Assembly (NCBI GenBank): GCA_035946955.1
Contig: DASYYE010000332.1
Location: forward strand, 1 to 37,052
Origin: DASYYE01 sp035946955
GTDB lineage: Bacteria; Actinomycetota; Actinomycetes; Streptosporangiales; Streptosporangiaceae
Direction of reading: 5' to 3'
DNA length: 37,052 nucleotides
The notes under the pieces are model-generated. The model did not search any database and was not told where the DNA came from. It saw only the letters and a list, made by a program, of their open reading frames with translations. Position 1 is the first letter of the stretch. Each line of letters begins with the position of its first letter. Below are positions 21,540 to 29,404 of the stretch, piece after piece. The position numbers and the translations under genes were made by a program.

Positions 21540-22427
21540 TCAACTGACCTTTGCGTCCGCCCAGACTCCCGTGGAGTCCTCGCAAGTACCAGGCGCGACT
21601 ATGATCAGGGTCAGTGAAGTGGTTCCCTTGGGCAGGGAGAAGCGCATCTCCTTTGGATGATGCCATTGCGCCCACTGCTGCCCCAGCCAATTAGTTGACC
21701 CCCCGCTATTTAGGTTCCCGTAGACTTGGAAACCCCATGGCATCTGCTGGTTGGGCGTGCCAGCGTGACCTGTGACACCGACTGTGGCGACGAACTCCGT
21801 GTATGAACCATGCAATTGATAGGTGCTGCTATCGGCACCGGCGTTCGCGCACGGCTCACGAACAAGAATGCTGTGGTTATAGGTCACTCCTGCCAGCTGC
21901 GACGGGCCGCTTGGCCACACCGCCCCACGTCCGGTCAGGTCAGCCAGGTACTCCGGCTTACTCGGTACTGACAGGATCCCGGCAGAACCAGGTGGCGCGG
22001 CGGACGCACTCGGCTTGTCGGCCGCTTGGGCAGCGGGGATGTTAGCGGTCCCGGCCCCAATCCGCGACGCCGCAGCTATCGAGTACAAAGCTACGAACAC
22101 CGCGGAGAGCGCTGCCGAGACGACGGTCACAGCGAACCATTTACCGTTTCGCAACGCGCCAATCCCTGCGGCTACCGTGATGGACAGTGCCATCGCAGAG
22201 AGCAAGATAAGAAGCTTCTCGCCCAGCGTGGACGACGGCAGGGTAACCAGGCCGACACCCAAACAGAACGCAAAAACGAGCAGGGCGATGCCACCAGCCG
22301 TTGATCCCCTAATTAAAGGACGCTTACCGGAATCCTCATCCAGATCCTGGCCGGGATCCCTCCTCGGCCTGGCTTGCCTTTGGGACTCCTTTGGGGTCTC
22401 TTCTCCATGCAGAATATGACGACCCAT
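21540..22427 (-). CDS. membrane-anchored protein with NPCBM-like domain
   Basis: A 295-residue protein. A charged cytosolic start (PKESQRQARPRRDPG) precedes three hydrophobic helices at about 45-62, 68-88 and 98-120, then a Pro/Ala/Ser linker, then an outside domain from about 150: EYLADLTGRG, AGVTYNHSILVREPC, STYQLHGSYTEFVATVGVTG, MPWGFQVYGN, LPKGTTSLTLIIVAPGTC. The order of a LAGV-x-Y-H-S-I strand, a Y-L-G-Y-x-F-A-VG strand and a final edge strand resembles NPCBM/NEW2 carbohydrate-binding modules. It probably binds a glycan outside the cell. The region is visibly lower in GC than its neighbours and is bracketed by two copies of a 39-bp repeat, suggesting acquisition. Confidence 0.65.
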   Translation of the reverse strand: MGRHILHGEETPKESQRQARPRRDPGQDLDEDSGKRPLIRGSTAGGIALLVFAFCLGVGLVTLPSSTLGEKLLILLSAMALSITVAAGIGALRNGKWFAVTVVSAALSAVFVALYSIAAASRIGAGTANIPAAQAADKPSASAAPPGSAGILSVPSKPEYLADLTGRGAVWPSGPSQLAGVTYNHSILVREPCANAGADSSTYQLHGSYTEFVATVGVTGHAGTPNQQMPWGFQVYGNLNSGGSTNWLGQQWAQWHHPKEMRFSLPKGTTSLTLIIVAPGTCEDSTGVWADAKVS

Positions 22428-22558
22428 CTTCCCCCCAAGCGGATATGGACGTTGTCGTCGAGGAGAATAACTACCCTACCGCGCCGATCAGGAAGGTTGC
22501 GTGGCGTTTGCTCCACTCTGGAGGCCTCACCTTCGGTGGAACTGCCCGTGCGGCGGCC

Positions 22559-22597
22559 CGCACCGCCCACAGCCACGGCCCACCCCCACAGGACGCA
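22559..22597 (+). repeat. 39-bp near-copy of the DUF222/HNH gene end
   Basis: Thirty-five of 39 bases match 21465-21503. The copy would encode RTAHSHGPPPQDA, the same family C-terminus. It is a second remnant of a DUF222/HNH gene end, 1,094 bases from the first, on the same strand. Confidence 0.8.
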
Positions 22598-22611
22598 CGA
22601 TTTCCCGCCGG

Positions 22612-23454
22612 TCAGGAGGCCAGCTGGGCGGTGGCGGCGATCGTCGCGTAGGACATGGTGAAGGTGCCGCCTGCCGCGTCGACGGCCGCGCCGATGCCGC
22701 CGAGGAGCCCGCACTGGATGGCTTGCGGGTACTGGCTGAAGCCGCCGGTGGTCGGGACCAGGTCCAGCCATTCCTCCCGGGTGTAGGGCCGCTCCCAATA
22801 AGACACCCACTCCTCCGGTTCGCCGAACACCCCCGCCTGCCGTATCGCACCGGCCACCCTCACGCACCCGGCCCGGTAGGCGTCGAGCGCGGGCCGCGCC
22901 CAGAAACCGGCCGACGGCGAGTCCGGCAGCACCCGGCGGAATACCTCGGCGAACGCCTCACGCAGGCCCTTCGGCGGGTCGAAGGCGTTCCAGAACACCG
23001 CCAGCCGGCCACCGGGGCGCAGCACCGCGGCGGCTTTGGCAGCGCCCGCGACCGGGTCCACCCAGTGCCAGGCCTGCGCGGCGATGACCGCGTCGAACAT
23101 GCGGCCTGCCGGGTCCCAGTCCTCGAACTTCGCGACCTCGGTCTCGGTCCCGCCCTGCCTGGCCAGCTCGGCCATACGCGGGTCAGGGTCCACGCCGAGC
23201 ACCTGGCAGCCGGCCGCCTGGAACAGCCGGGCGGAGATGCCGGTGCCGCAACCGACGTCGAGGATGTCGTGCCCCGGGCTGGCCGCGATGATGCGCGCCA
23301 CCATCTCGGCGGGATAGGTCGGCCTGGCCCGCTCGTACCGTCCGGCGTCGGCACCGAACCCCTCGGCTACCTGCCGCTGGAAATGTGACGCCTGCGCCCG
23401 GTCGTAGCCGCCGGTCTCAGCGGTCCCCCCAGACCCCGGCGGCACAGTGGTCAT
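22612..23454 (-). CDS. class I SAM-dependent methyltransferase
   Basis: About 280 residues from the ATG at 23454 (a GTG at 23484 is also in frame). Motif I, HDILDVGCGTGISARLFQAAG, is the SAM-binding glycine loop; VLGVDPDPRMAELAR carries the acidic residue that binds the ribose; FDAVIAAQAWHWVDP is the motif IV region; and LRPGGRLAVFWNAFD completes the core. The overall form matches ubiquinone/menaquinone-like or trans-aconitate-type methyltransferases (Methyltransf_11/25). The substrate is unknown. It is cytosolic, and it lies downstream of the DUF1697 gene on the same strand with about 90 bases between. Confidence 0.87.
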   Translation of the reverse strand: MTTVPPGSGGTAETGGYDRAQASHFQRQVAEGFGADAGRYERARPTYPAEMVARIIAASPGHDILDVGCGTGISARLFQAAGCQVLGVDPDPRMAELARQGGTETEVAKFEDWDPAGRMFDAVIAAQAWHWVDPVAGAAKAAAVLRPGGRLAVFWNAFDPPKGLREAFAEVFRRVLPDSPSAGFWARPALDAYRAGCVRVAGAIRQAGVFGEPEEWVSYWERPYTREEWLDLVPTTGGFSQYPQAIQCGLLGGIGAAVDAAGGTFTMSYATIAATAQLAS

Positions 23455-23544
23455 GCGCCCACCATAAAGCGAGCGTCCGCCCACTCACAGCTGCGTCCGC
23501 CCACGGCGAAGGAGGACCAGCGCCTCACCCCTCACAACCGGCGC

Positions 23545-24123
23545 CTAGCCCCCACACAACGCCAGCAGCTTGCTGACGGTGGACCAGTTACGGGCCGTGC
23601 CGCTGGCAGCGGGGCTGCGGGGCTTCTGCAGCAACTGCAGGGCGAGTTCGCTGCGGCCAAACCCATCGGGAGTGTGCAGGAACAGCATGTTGCCGACCAG
23701 GCGGGCCTCATCGCGGCTGCTGCCTCGCTCGCTGGCCCGCTGGTGTGCGGCGGGCAGGTACTCGGCGAGCTCGGCACCCGGGGGTTCGGGGAAGAACACC
23801 ACATGCACATACTTCGGGTTGGGTTCGTCGCCGTAGGGGTTGCCGCGGACAGCCTGGGCCAGGTCCTCCCTGGTGAGCACCACCACCCGCGGCCGCATAC
23901 CCAGTGCCCGGTCGAGCGCGTCCTCCAGGGCGGCCGCGATGTCCTCAGTGCTGGTGCTGGCAGCGGCAGTCGTGCCAGCGGCGGTGAACACCACGTTGCC
24001 GGTCTGGATGTAGGTGGCGACATCGCGGTGGCCAAGGGAACTGACCACCTCACGCAGGTCCGCCATGGACATCTGCTTGCCCCCGACATTGATCCCCCGC
24101 AGCAGCGCGACGTGAGTAGGCAT
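23545..24123 (-). CDS. DUF1697 family protein
   Basis: A 192-residue protein beginning MPTHVALLRGINVGGKQMSM, the family hallmark, followed by LREVVSSLGHRDVATYIQTGNVVF, a VVVLTREDLAQAVRGNPYGD segment and NMLFLHTPDGFGRSEL, ending ARNWSTVSKLLALCGG. The ATG at 24123 is preferred to the one at 24141 because it gives the standard N-terminus. The family has no agreed biochemical role. It is probably cytosolic. It is followed by the methyltransferase gene. Confidence 0.92.
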   Translation of the reverse strand: MPTHVALLRGINVGGKQMSMADLREVVSSLGHRDVATYIQTGNVVFTAAGTTAAASTSTEDIAAALEDALDRALGMRPRVVVLTREDLAQAVRGNPYGDEPNPKYVHVVFFPEPPGAELAEYLPAAHQRASERGSSRDEARLVGNMLFLHTPDGFGRSELALQLLQKPRSPAASGTARNWSTVSKLLALCGG

Positions 24124-24141
24124 GCCAGCATCCTGCCGCAC

Positions 24142-24346
24142 TGGGACGCTTGACCCGCTCGCTGCTAGCCCCGCTCGCCTCCCGGGGCGCCCGGGGGTGC
24201 CGCCTTCCCTCCTCGCTCCTTCCCTCGCTGCGCTCGCTCCTCGCTCCTCAGTCCAGACGGCACCGCGCCCCTCCGGCTCGCGGGAGCGCTCGTCAGTCCA
24301 GGCGGCACCGCGCCCCTCCGGCTCACTCGCTGCTAGCCCCGCTCGC
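24142..24346. repeat. repeat-rich intergenic segment
   Basis: Two nested pairs of direct repeats occupy this 205-bp spacer. A 32-bp unit beginning TCAGTCCAG occurs at 24248-24279 and 24293-24324 with one mismatch, and a 21-bp unit containing GCTGCTAGCCCCGC occurs at 24158-24178 and 24326-24346. Between them is a stretch of alternating CTCGCTCC. No gene is seen. Confidence 0.8.
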
Positions 24347-26377
24347 TCAGCGCCGGCGCCGTTTCCGCCAGTCTTGAGGTTGCGGTGGCGGGCCCAGGTT
24401 CGGCGGCGGCGAACCTGCCGGCGCCACCCGGGGGGCCGTTGCCTGCCGGACCTCCTCCGGGCTGCGCAGGGTCACGGTGGGCAGGGCCATGATCGCGGGG
24501 TTGGCGTCAGCGAGCACCACGGTCCGCCCCGTCCGCGACCCGTAGCTGACTATGACCGCGCTCGGCGGCAACTGCTGCAGCTCATGCGCTTCGACCAGGA
24601 ACTCGCGTGAGCGCTGGGACGTGCGTGCCAGCGACTCGCTGCCACCGACCGCCCGTGATGTCGTCCAGCCCCAGGAGGTGCTCGTATTGATCCCCGCGGT
24701 GACCGACTCCGAACCGGTGGTGCCGTGGGAGCGGCTGACGTCACGGCTGCGCGAGTTCGTCTGACCTCCGAATGGTGCGGGGTCAGCCCGGCTCTGGCCG
24801 CTGCCCTGGCTCTGGCCGGAGGTGGTGCTCACCGACTCCGACCCCGACCAGGAGTCAGCCGTGCCGACGGTGCTCGTGTAGGAGTCACCGGCCGTGTCTG
24901 TGACACTGGCCCCCACCGTGTCGGTGAGCTGGCTGACCACGAACCGGTGCTCGGCGCCGATCTGCTCGCTGACTGCCTTGGCGTCTTCGGCATTGCCCAG
25001 CCGCATGACCGCGAGCGCCGCGTTGCCACGGCCCAGCCGTTCCCGGACATGCGCGGGGGCAGTCCGGAACGCCAGCACCAACCCGGTCCGCGTGCTCTCA
25101 CACGCGGCGGTGAGCCGGTCCAGCACATCGGTGTCAAGGCGCTCGGCACCGGCCAGGCACAGCGTATGCCGCCAAGGCTGGCCGGGACGGGCCTGGCGCA
25201 GCAGGTGCGTCAGGGACACCGCGACATAGGTGCCAACGACCACACCGCCAAACCCGCCAGCACCTGCCTCGGCCGCCACGACCCGCAACCGGCTGCGGGG
25301 CAGGGGCGCGGGGTCACGTCCCAGGTGTTCCAGCATGCGCAGCCTGGCTTCCAGCGCCCAGGCACGTTCGATCACGACCCGTTCCACGGCGCCGCGGCCG
25401 AACAAGGTGTTCAGCCGCTCCAGCTGGCCCGCCGTCAGCACGCCCGCGCGGATATCCTCCCGTGGGTCACCCACCTGGCCCAGCGCACGCAGGCCCGCCG
25501 TGACCTGCGCGACCTCTACCCCATCCCCGAACACCTCGCAGACCCGCGCGAGCAGCGAATGGTCGCGTGCCACGTCGCCACGGTCCCCTGGTGCCGTACT
25601 GGCCGACGCGGTCGCGGTCAGCACGTCCGCCAGTTCCGCCGGGCTCAGGCCGACTCCGAGGTCGAACCGGCCCAGGTCGGCGGGCAGCACCCAGACCAGC
25701 GGCCTGACACCCATGCTGTGTGCCACGCTGACGAGGTCCTTGGCCACCGCCCCTTCGGACAGGTCCACGACGGTGACCTCCGCCCCGGCCGCCAGCCGTG
25801 GCACCGCGACGGTTGTGAACAGGGCGGACCAGCCGGCCAGCGTGCCGCCCACCACGTCGACCCGGTCCATCTCGTCCGGCAGGGCGACCGGGTACCACTG
25901 CGGCTGCCCGGCGTAGACGTCCTGGGACGCCTGCCAGGTGCGGTAGCGACGTGCGTGTTCCTCCTGTGCAGCGAACAACTCGCTGTACTGCGCGGCACTG
26001 ACCGCCTCGACGCGCAGGGCCTCGGCCGCGACGTCAGCCCGCAGCCCGCGCCAGCCCCGCCAGACGGCTGCCGCACCCAGGCCGGCCAGGGCGGCGAAGA
26101 CAACCACCCCGAGGCCGGTGAGCGCGAGGTCCAGCTGGCCATCGCTGCCGAGCCAGAGAGTCAGGCCGGTCAGCGTCAGGCACACCGCGGCACCTGCCCA
26201 GGCCGGACGGCTCAGCCGCGCCTCCTCCCGCCGCTGCGCCACCAGCCACCCGGCATCGACCTGCTGCGGCTGGGGTGGCACGGGCCGCCGCGGCGGCAGC
26301 CCAGCCGCCGGGTGCACCAGCGCGTACTGCCACCCCAGGTAGATCTCGCGAGGGCCGAACACGGTCACCCGGCCCAT
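24347..26377 (-). CDS. VirD4/TraG/HerA-like protein with degenerate P-loop and Ser-rich insert
   Basis: A 676-residue protein with two membrane helices near 60-76 and 84-104, then a RecA-like fold. Where Walker A should be there is VVGGTLAGWSALFTTV (about 175-190) with no GKS/T lysine; the next strand reads VTVVDLSEG; the Walker B position is TLCLAGAERLD (405-415) without an acidic pair; TGLVLAFRTAPAHVRERL and AVMRLGNAEDAKAVSEQIG match the sensor and R-finger region of coupling ATPases. A Ser/Thr-rich insert of about 100 residues (485-590) precedes the final strand VIVSYGSRTGRTVV, as in some TraG-like proteins. It overlaps the preceding gene by 13 bases. Catalysis seems unlikely unless a partner supplies the lysine. 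Confidence 0.6.
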   Translation of the reverse strand: MGRVTVFGPREIYLGWQYALVHPAAGLPPRRPVPPQPQQVDAGWLVAQRREEARLSRPAWAGAAVCLTLTGLTLWLGSDGQLDLALTGLGVVVFAALAGLGAAAVWRGWRGLRADVAAEALRVEAVSAAQYSELFAAQEEHARRYRTWQASQDVYAGQPQWYPVALPDEMDRVDVVGGTLAGWSALFTTVAVPRLAAGAEVTVVDLSEGAVAKDLVSVAHSMGVRPLVWVLPADLGRFDLGVGLSPAELADVLTATASASTAPGDRGDVARDHSLLARVCEVFGDGVEVAQVTAGLRALGQVGDPREDIRAGVLTAGQLERLNTLFGRGAVERVVIERAWALEARLRMLEHLGRDPAPLPRSRLRVVAAEAGAGGFGGVVVGTYVAVSLTHLLRQARPGQPWRHTLCLAGAERLDTDVLDRLTAACESTRTGLVLAFRTAPAHVRERLGRGNAALAVMRLGNAEDAKAVSEQIGAEHRFVVSQLTDTVGASVTDTAGDSYTSTVGTADSWSGSESVSTTSGQSQGSGQSRADPAPFGGQTNSRSRDVSRSHGTTGSESVTAGINTSTSWGWTTSRAVGGSESLARTSQRSREFLVEAHELQQLPPSAVIVSYGSRTGRTVVLADANPAIMALPTVTLRSPEEVRQATAPRVAPAGSPPPNLGPPPQPQDWRKRRRR

Positions 26378-27809
26378 CCGGAACGCACTACGGCCTGCGG
26401 CGCGGCGTGCGGCACCGCCTGGCGGGCCGGGATGCGGGCGGCGACCGCGCTCGCCCGCACCGCGCTCCCACGCGCCGTCACGACGAAGTCCCCCTCACCC
26501 AGGCTGCACAGACTCCCCGCCGGCACCGCTGGCTCCGCGGCCATCCCAAACCCTCCCGCGTAGCCGGCCTGGCCACCAGGCTGGCCCACACCGCCGCGGC
26601 CAGCACCGATCGGGACCAGCCGGGAACCGGTGAGCCCGGCAAGCTGGTCAGCGAGGGCCGGGTCCGCCACCCGGTACACCACGCAGGTACCGGCACGGGC
26701 GGCGAGAGTGCCCGCGGCGGCCGGGGCGGTGGTGGTGAGCACCCAGCCGAGTGAGCCCTGCTGGCCAGCGGCGGACAACGCGGCCAGGACAGCGGGGCCG
26801 GCCGCCTCACAGCCGTTGACCAGCACCAGTCCGGCGGGTGCGAGCGCGGCTTGCTGTCCGGTGTAGCTGGCCGCGAGGTCGGCCGTCACCTGGGCCGCGA
26901 CTGCCACGGTGACCCAGTCGTGGCCGGCCGCGTCCAGTGAGAACAGCGCCACCGCGCGGCACCGGACGACCTCAGCCAGGCTGATCCTTGTGGCCGGACC
27001 GCAGACCTGCAGTGGCGCGTCGCAGGCGGCGCAGACCGCAGCCACGGCGGTGGCCAGGGTTGGGCTGCCCGCCAGGTCCACCACGACCACCGGCTGGCGC
27101 CGCCGGACCGCCGCGTGTACCACCTGCAGCCCACAGGCCGCGACAGCGGCCGGGTCCGCCCCTGTCACCAGCACTCCGGCACGGGCCTGCTGCCAGGACA
27201 GCGCCACGCACCTGCCGGTCGCCGCCTCGACACCGAGGCTGACGCCGTCCCTGGTCACCACACCGCCGGAACTGATGGACCAGGTGTGCCACACCCGCCG
27301 GGCGAGACAGACCAGGCCGGGCCGCGCAGGGGCGACGTCCCATTCGTCGGTGTGGAGCCAGTCCAGCCACCACAGGACGGCCGCGACACCCGCACCCACG
27401 ATGAGGGCGAGCGGTAGCTGGCCGGCCAGCCTGGGAGTGACCTGGGCGGGGATCTCCGCCAGGTGGGACACGGCCAAGAGGCTGCTGAAGGACCGCCTGA
27501 GCAGTGCCGCCACCGCGGCGGGGCCGCGCCGAACCCGGCACCGGCCGCCGCCGGGCCGGCCGCCAGCACCCAGACCAGGCCGCCGGCGGCGGGCGCCAGG
27601 AGCCAGGCCGGCCGGAGCCGGCTGACCCTGGTGACCGTGTGACACACCGCGGCGACCACGAGGGTGACCTGCGCGAATAAGGCCCCTGCCAGGAGCGTTG
27701 TGATTCCGAAGGCCGCCAGCACCTCGGCGCGGCGGGGAGTCGCTAGTGGGACCAGGTAACGCCCTCGCCGCGGCGCACGTTCGTGGGCGACCGGGACGAT
27801 AGGAGGCAT
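26365..27809 (-). pseudogene. membrane-anchored TraG/VirD4-like protein, frameshifted
   Basis: The true start is the ATG at 27809 (AAGGA upstream), giving two helices within LAAFGITTLLAGALFAQV and LAPAAGGLVWVLAAG. Near the GGGG at 27520-27523 one base is missing; the next frame continues AVAALLRRSFSSLLAVSH, helices at LALIVGAGVAAVLWWLDW, then an ATPase-like domain with GVLVTGADPAAVAACG in place of Walker A, QPVVVVDLAGSP, the Walker B-position strand LVLVNGCEAAG and LGWVLTTTAPAAAG. Repaired it would be about 481 residues. Like its downstream partner it lacks the P-loop lysine. The frameshift may be real or a read error in a G run. Confidence 0.6.
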
Positions 27810-27923
27810 GCCTGTCCTTGGTTGCGTCTGTGGGTATCAGACCCAGTTGGCTGTACATAGCTGTTGTACCGCTTGATCCCTCGTAGATGGCCAGCTTTGG
27901 CCTGGCCGCGAACTTGAGGACGG

Positions 27924-28528
27924 CTAGTCGGAGCCGTGCTGCGCCAGTTTCCGCATGGCCAACTCGATCTCTTGTCTGGCGCGGACTGCGGCAGCGAATG
28001 TCTCGAACCCCTGCCCTGCCCCGGCCGGTGCCGAGACTTCTGGTATTTCTGTTTTGTACCTCTGCGGTCCATGCCAGCGAGCACAGCCTGCAGTTTGAGT
28101 TGCTCTGGGCACCGGAAGCAGTCGCGACTGTTCCGCACAGTTGTCGCCTGGAACCGCCGCCGATCACCAAGTCCGCGATCTCCATGAGCCGCACGCGGCG
28201 CCGCTCGAGCTCTCCGGCGGCCTGCCGCTGTTGCTGGATCTCCAGCGACCGCCGGATGTTCGCCTCTGCTGCCCGCGCCGCCTCCAGCGCTGGAGCTGTG
28301 TAGCGGCCCTCCAGCGCCCGGATGTCACCCGGGCCAGCGATCTCCGTCCGGCCGGGATACCGGACGAAGATTCGGTCCCTTACTCAGGTTCCCGGCGATC
28401 TTCCACTCGATCCAGTCAAGCTCATCCTCGGACTGAGCAGTCACCACAGCACACACAAGCGCGGGACGCTCCTCGTGAGTCGTGAGCGCGTGCGAGGTGT
28501 CGATCCCAATACAGCCAGGGAGCCCCAT
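27924..28528 (-). pseudogene. multiply frameshifted hypothetical gene
   Basis: Coding-like segments appear in successive frames: from the ATG at 28528 IDTSHALTTHEERPALVCAV and SEDELDWIEWKIAGNLS; then TEIAGPGDIRALEGRYTAPA and a long charged helix RSLEIQQQRQAAGELERRRV; then NSRDCFRCPEQLKLQAVLAG with a C-x2-C pair; and finally GFETFAAAVRARQEIELAMR with a stop at 27924. At least three shifts are needed to join them into about 200 residues. No family is recognised. Lower GC than neighbours suggests foreign origin. It diverges from the 28546 gene with only 17 bases between. Confidence 0.5.
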
Positions 28529-28545
28529 GAACCCGGAATCGCGCC

Positions 28546-29202
28546 ATGATACTCGTCATGAGCGAAGATCAGCGACGTGACTTGCTGCGCAGAGCAGAAG
28601 ATGAAGTCCGCCGGGCTGGCCGGGAATACGGACAGGACTCCCCCCAGGCCAGGGCGGAACGGCAGCGGCAATTGGGCCTGGAGCGGAGCACAGCGGCCGA
28701 GCTTGGCTTGCCTTACGCCGAACGTGTCGACCTCGGGGTGACGTGGGATGCAGGCACCCCCACGCCGGTGCTGCTATCAGGCCTGCGGACCTTTGTGGCC
28801 TTCTACCTGAGTCTTCCTGGTCCGCTATCCGACGGAACTGACCCCCTCACACGAGACCCGCAGGCGGATCACGGTATTGGTGTCGTGGAGTTCAAGAGGA
28901 TGACGAGCGTCAAGATCGGCTCCCTGAACGCCGAGGTACTCCGCGGGCACCTCCTCTGGGGCAGTGGGCTGGAATTCAATAGCGCTCATGAGGTTGAGAA
29001 CTCACCCTGGATCACCGAGCTGATGGAAGTGGACCGCGCCCGTGGACACTTCGATGAAAGCCAGTGGGCTGGGAGACGCCACTTCATGCTCACCTTCCAT
29101 GACGAAACACTGGAATGCGTCGCCAAATGGACGGTCACACGGATCGCGCCAGGCACCACCATGCCAGAAGTCCTAGCCCGGCTCAGCGCCGAAACACTCT
29201 GA
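28546..29202 (+). CDS. hypothetical protein, 218 residues
   Basis: The frame starts at ATG 28546, with an alternative at 28558 (MSEDQRRDLLRRAEDEVRRA). A charged N-terminal helix is followed by a domain with VDLGVTWDAGTPTPVLLSG, FVAFYLSLPGP, GIGVVEFKRMTSVKIGSLN, WGSGLEFNSAHEVENSPW and RHFMLTFHDETLECVAKW, a mostly strand pattern. There is no signal peptide or membrane helix. No family is recognised. The last segment is strand-rich and could be a small sandwich. It is isolated: the previous gene is a divergent pseudogene and the next a convergent lipoprotein gene. Confidence 0.6.
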   Translation: MILVMSEDQRRDLLRRAEDEVRRAGREYGQDSPQARAERQRQLGLERSTAAELGLPYAERVDLGVTWDAGTPTPVLLSGLRTFVAFYLSLPGPLSDGTDPLTRDPQADHGIGVVEFKRMTSVKIGSLNAEVLRGHLLWGSGLEFNSAHEVENSPWITELMEVDRARGHFDESQWAGRRHFMLTFHDETLECVAKWTVTRIAPGTTMPEVLARLSAETL

Positions 29203-29404
29203 GTGGTGTCGGACTTTCTAGCGAGACGCTCCGGGTCATGATCGCTGCTCGCGGGCCGGGCGGCCCCAGATACCCCCGGTCGAGTGGCACAACACCCGAG
29301 GTGGGCCAACTCGGTGTGCACTTGAACGGGCAGTGGAGGTGGCCGCAGTAGGCGCAGGGCCGCCGCCGTCTGGACCTACGATCCGGAATGGATGGCTGTG
29401 CCGG

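Noticed and set aside
21465..22597. attL/attR of a small integrative element
   Set aside because: Only one gene lies between the 39-bp repeats and no recombinase is present; the repeats are coding remnants of a multi-copy family, which is a simpler explanation.
27810..28194. Apparent N-terminal extension of the TraG-like protein to 28194
   Set aside because: The extension reads through out-of-frame DNA of the neighbouring pseudogene. The ATG at 27809 with a ribosome site and membrane helices in the other frame is the true start.
29203..29404. Possible gene between the unknown protein and the lipoprotein
   Set aside because: No frame with a ribosome site or protein-like composition was seen; the 200 bases appear to be a convergent spacer.
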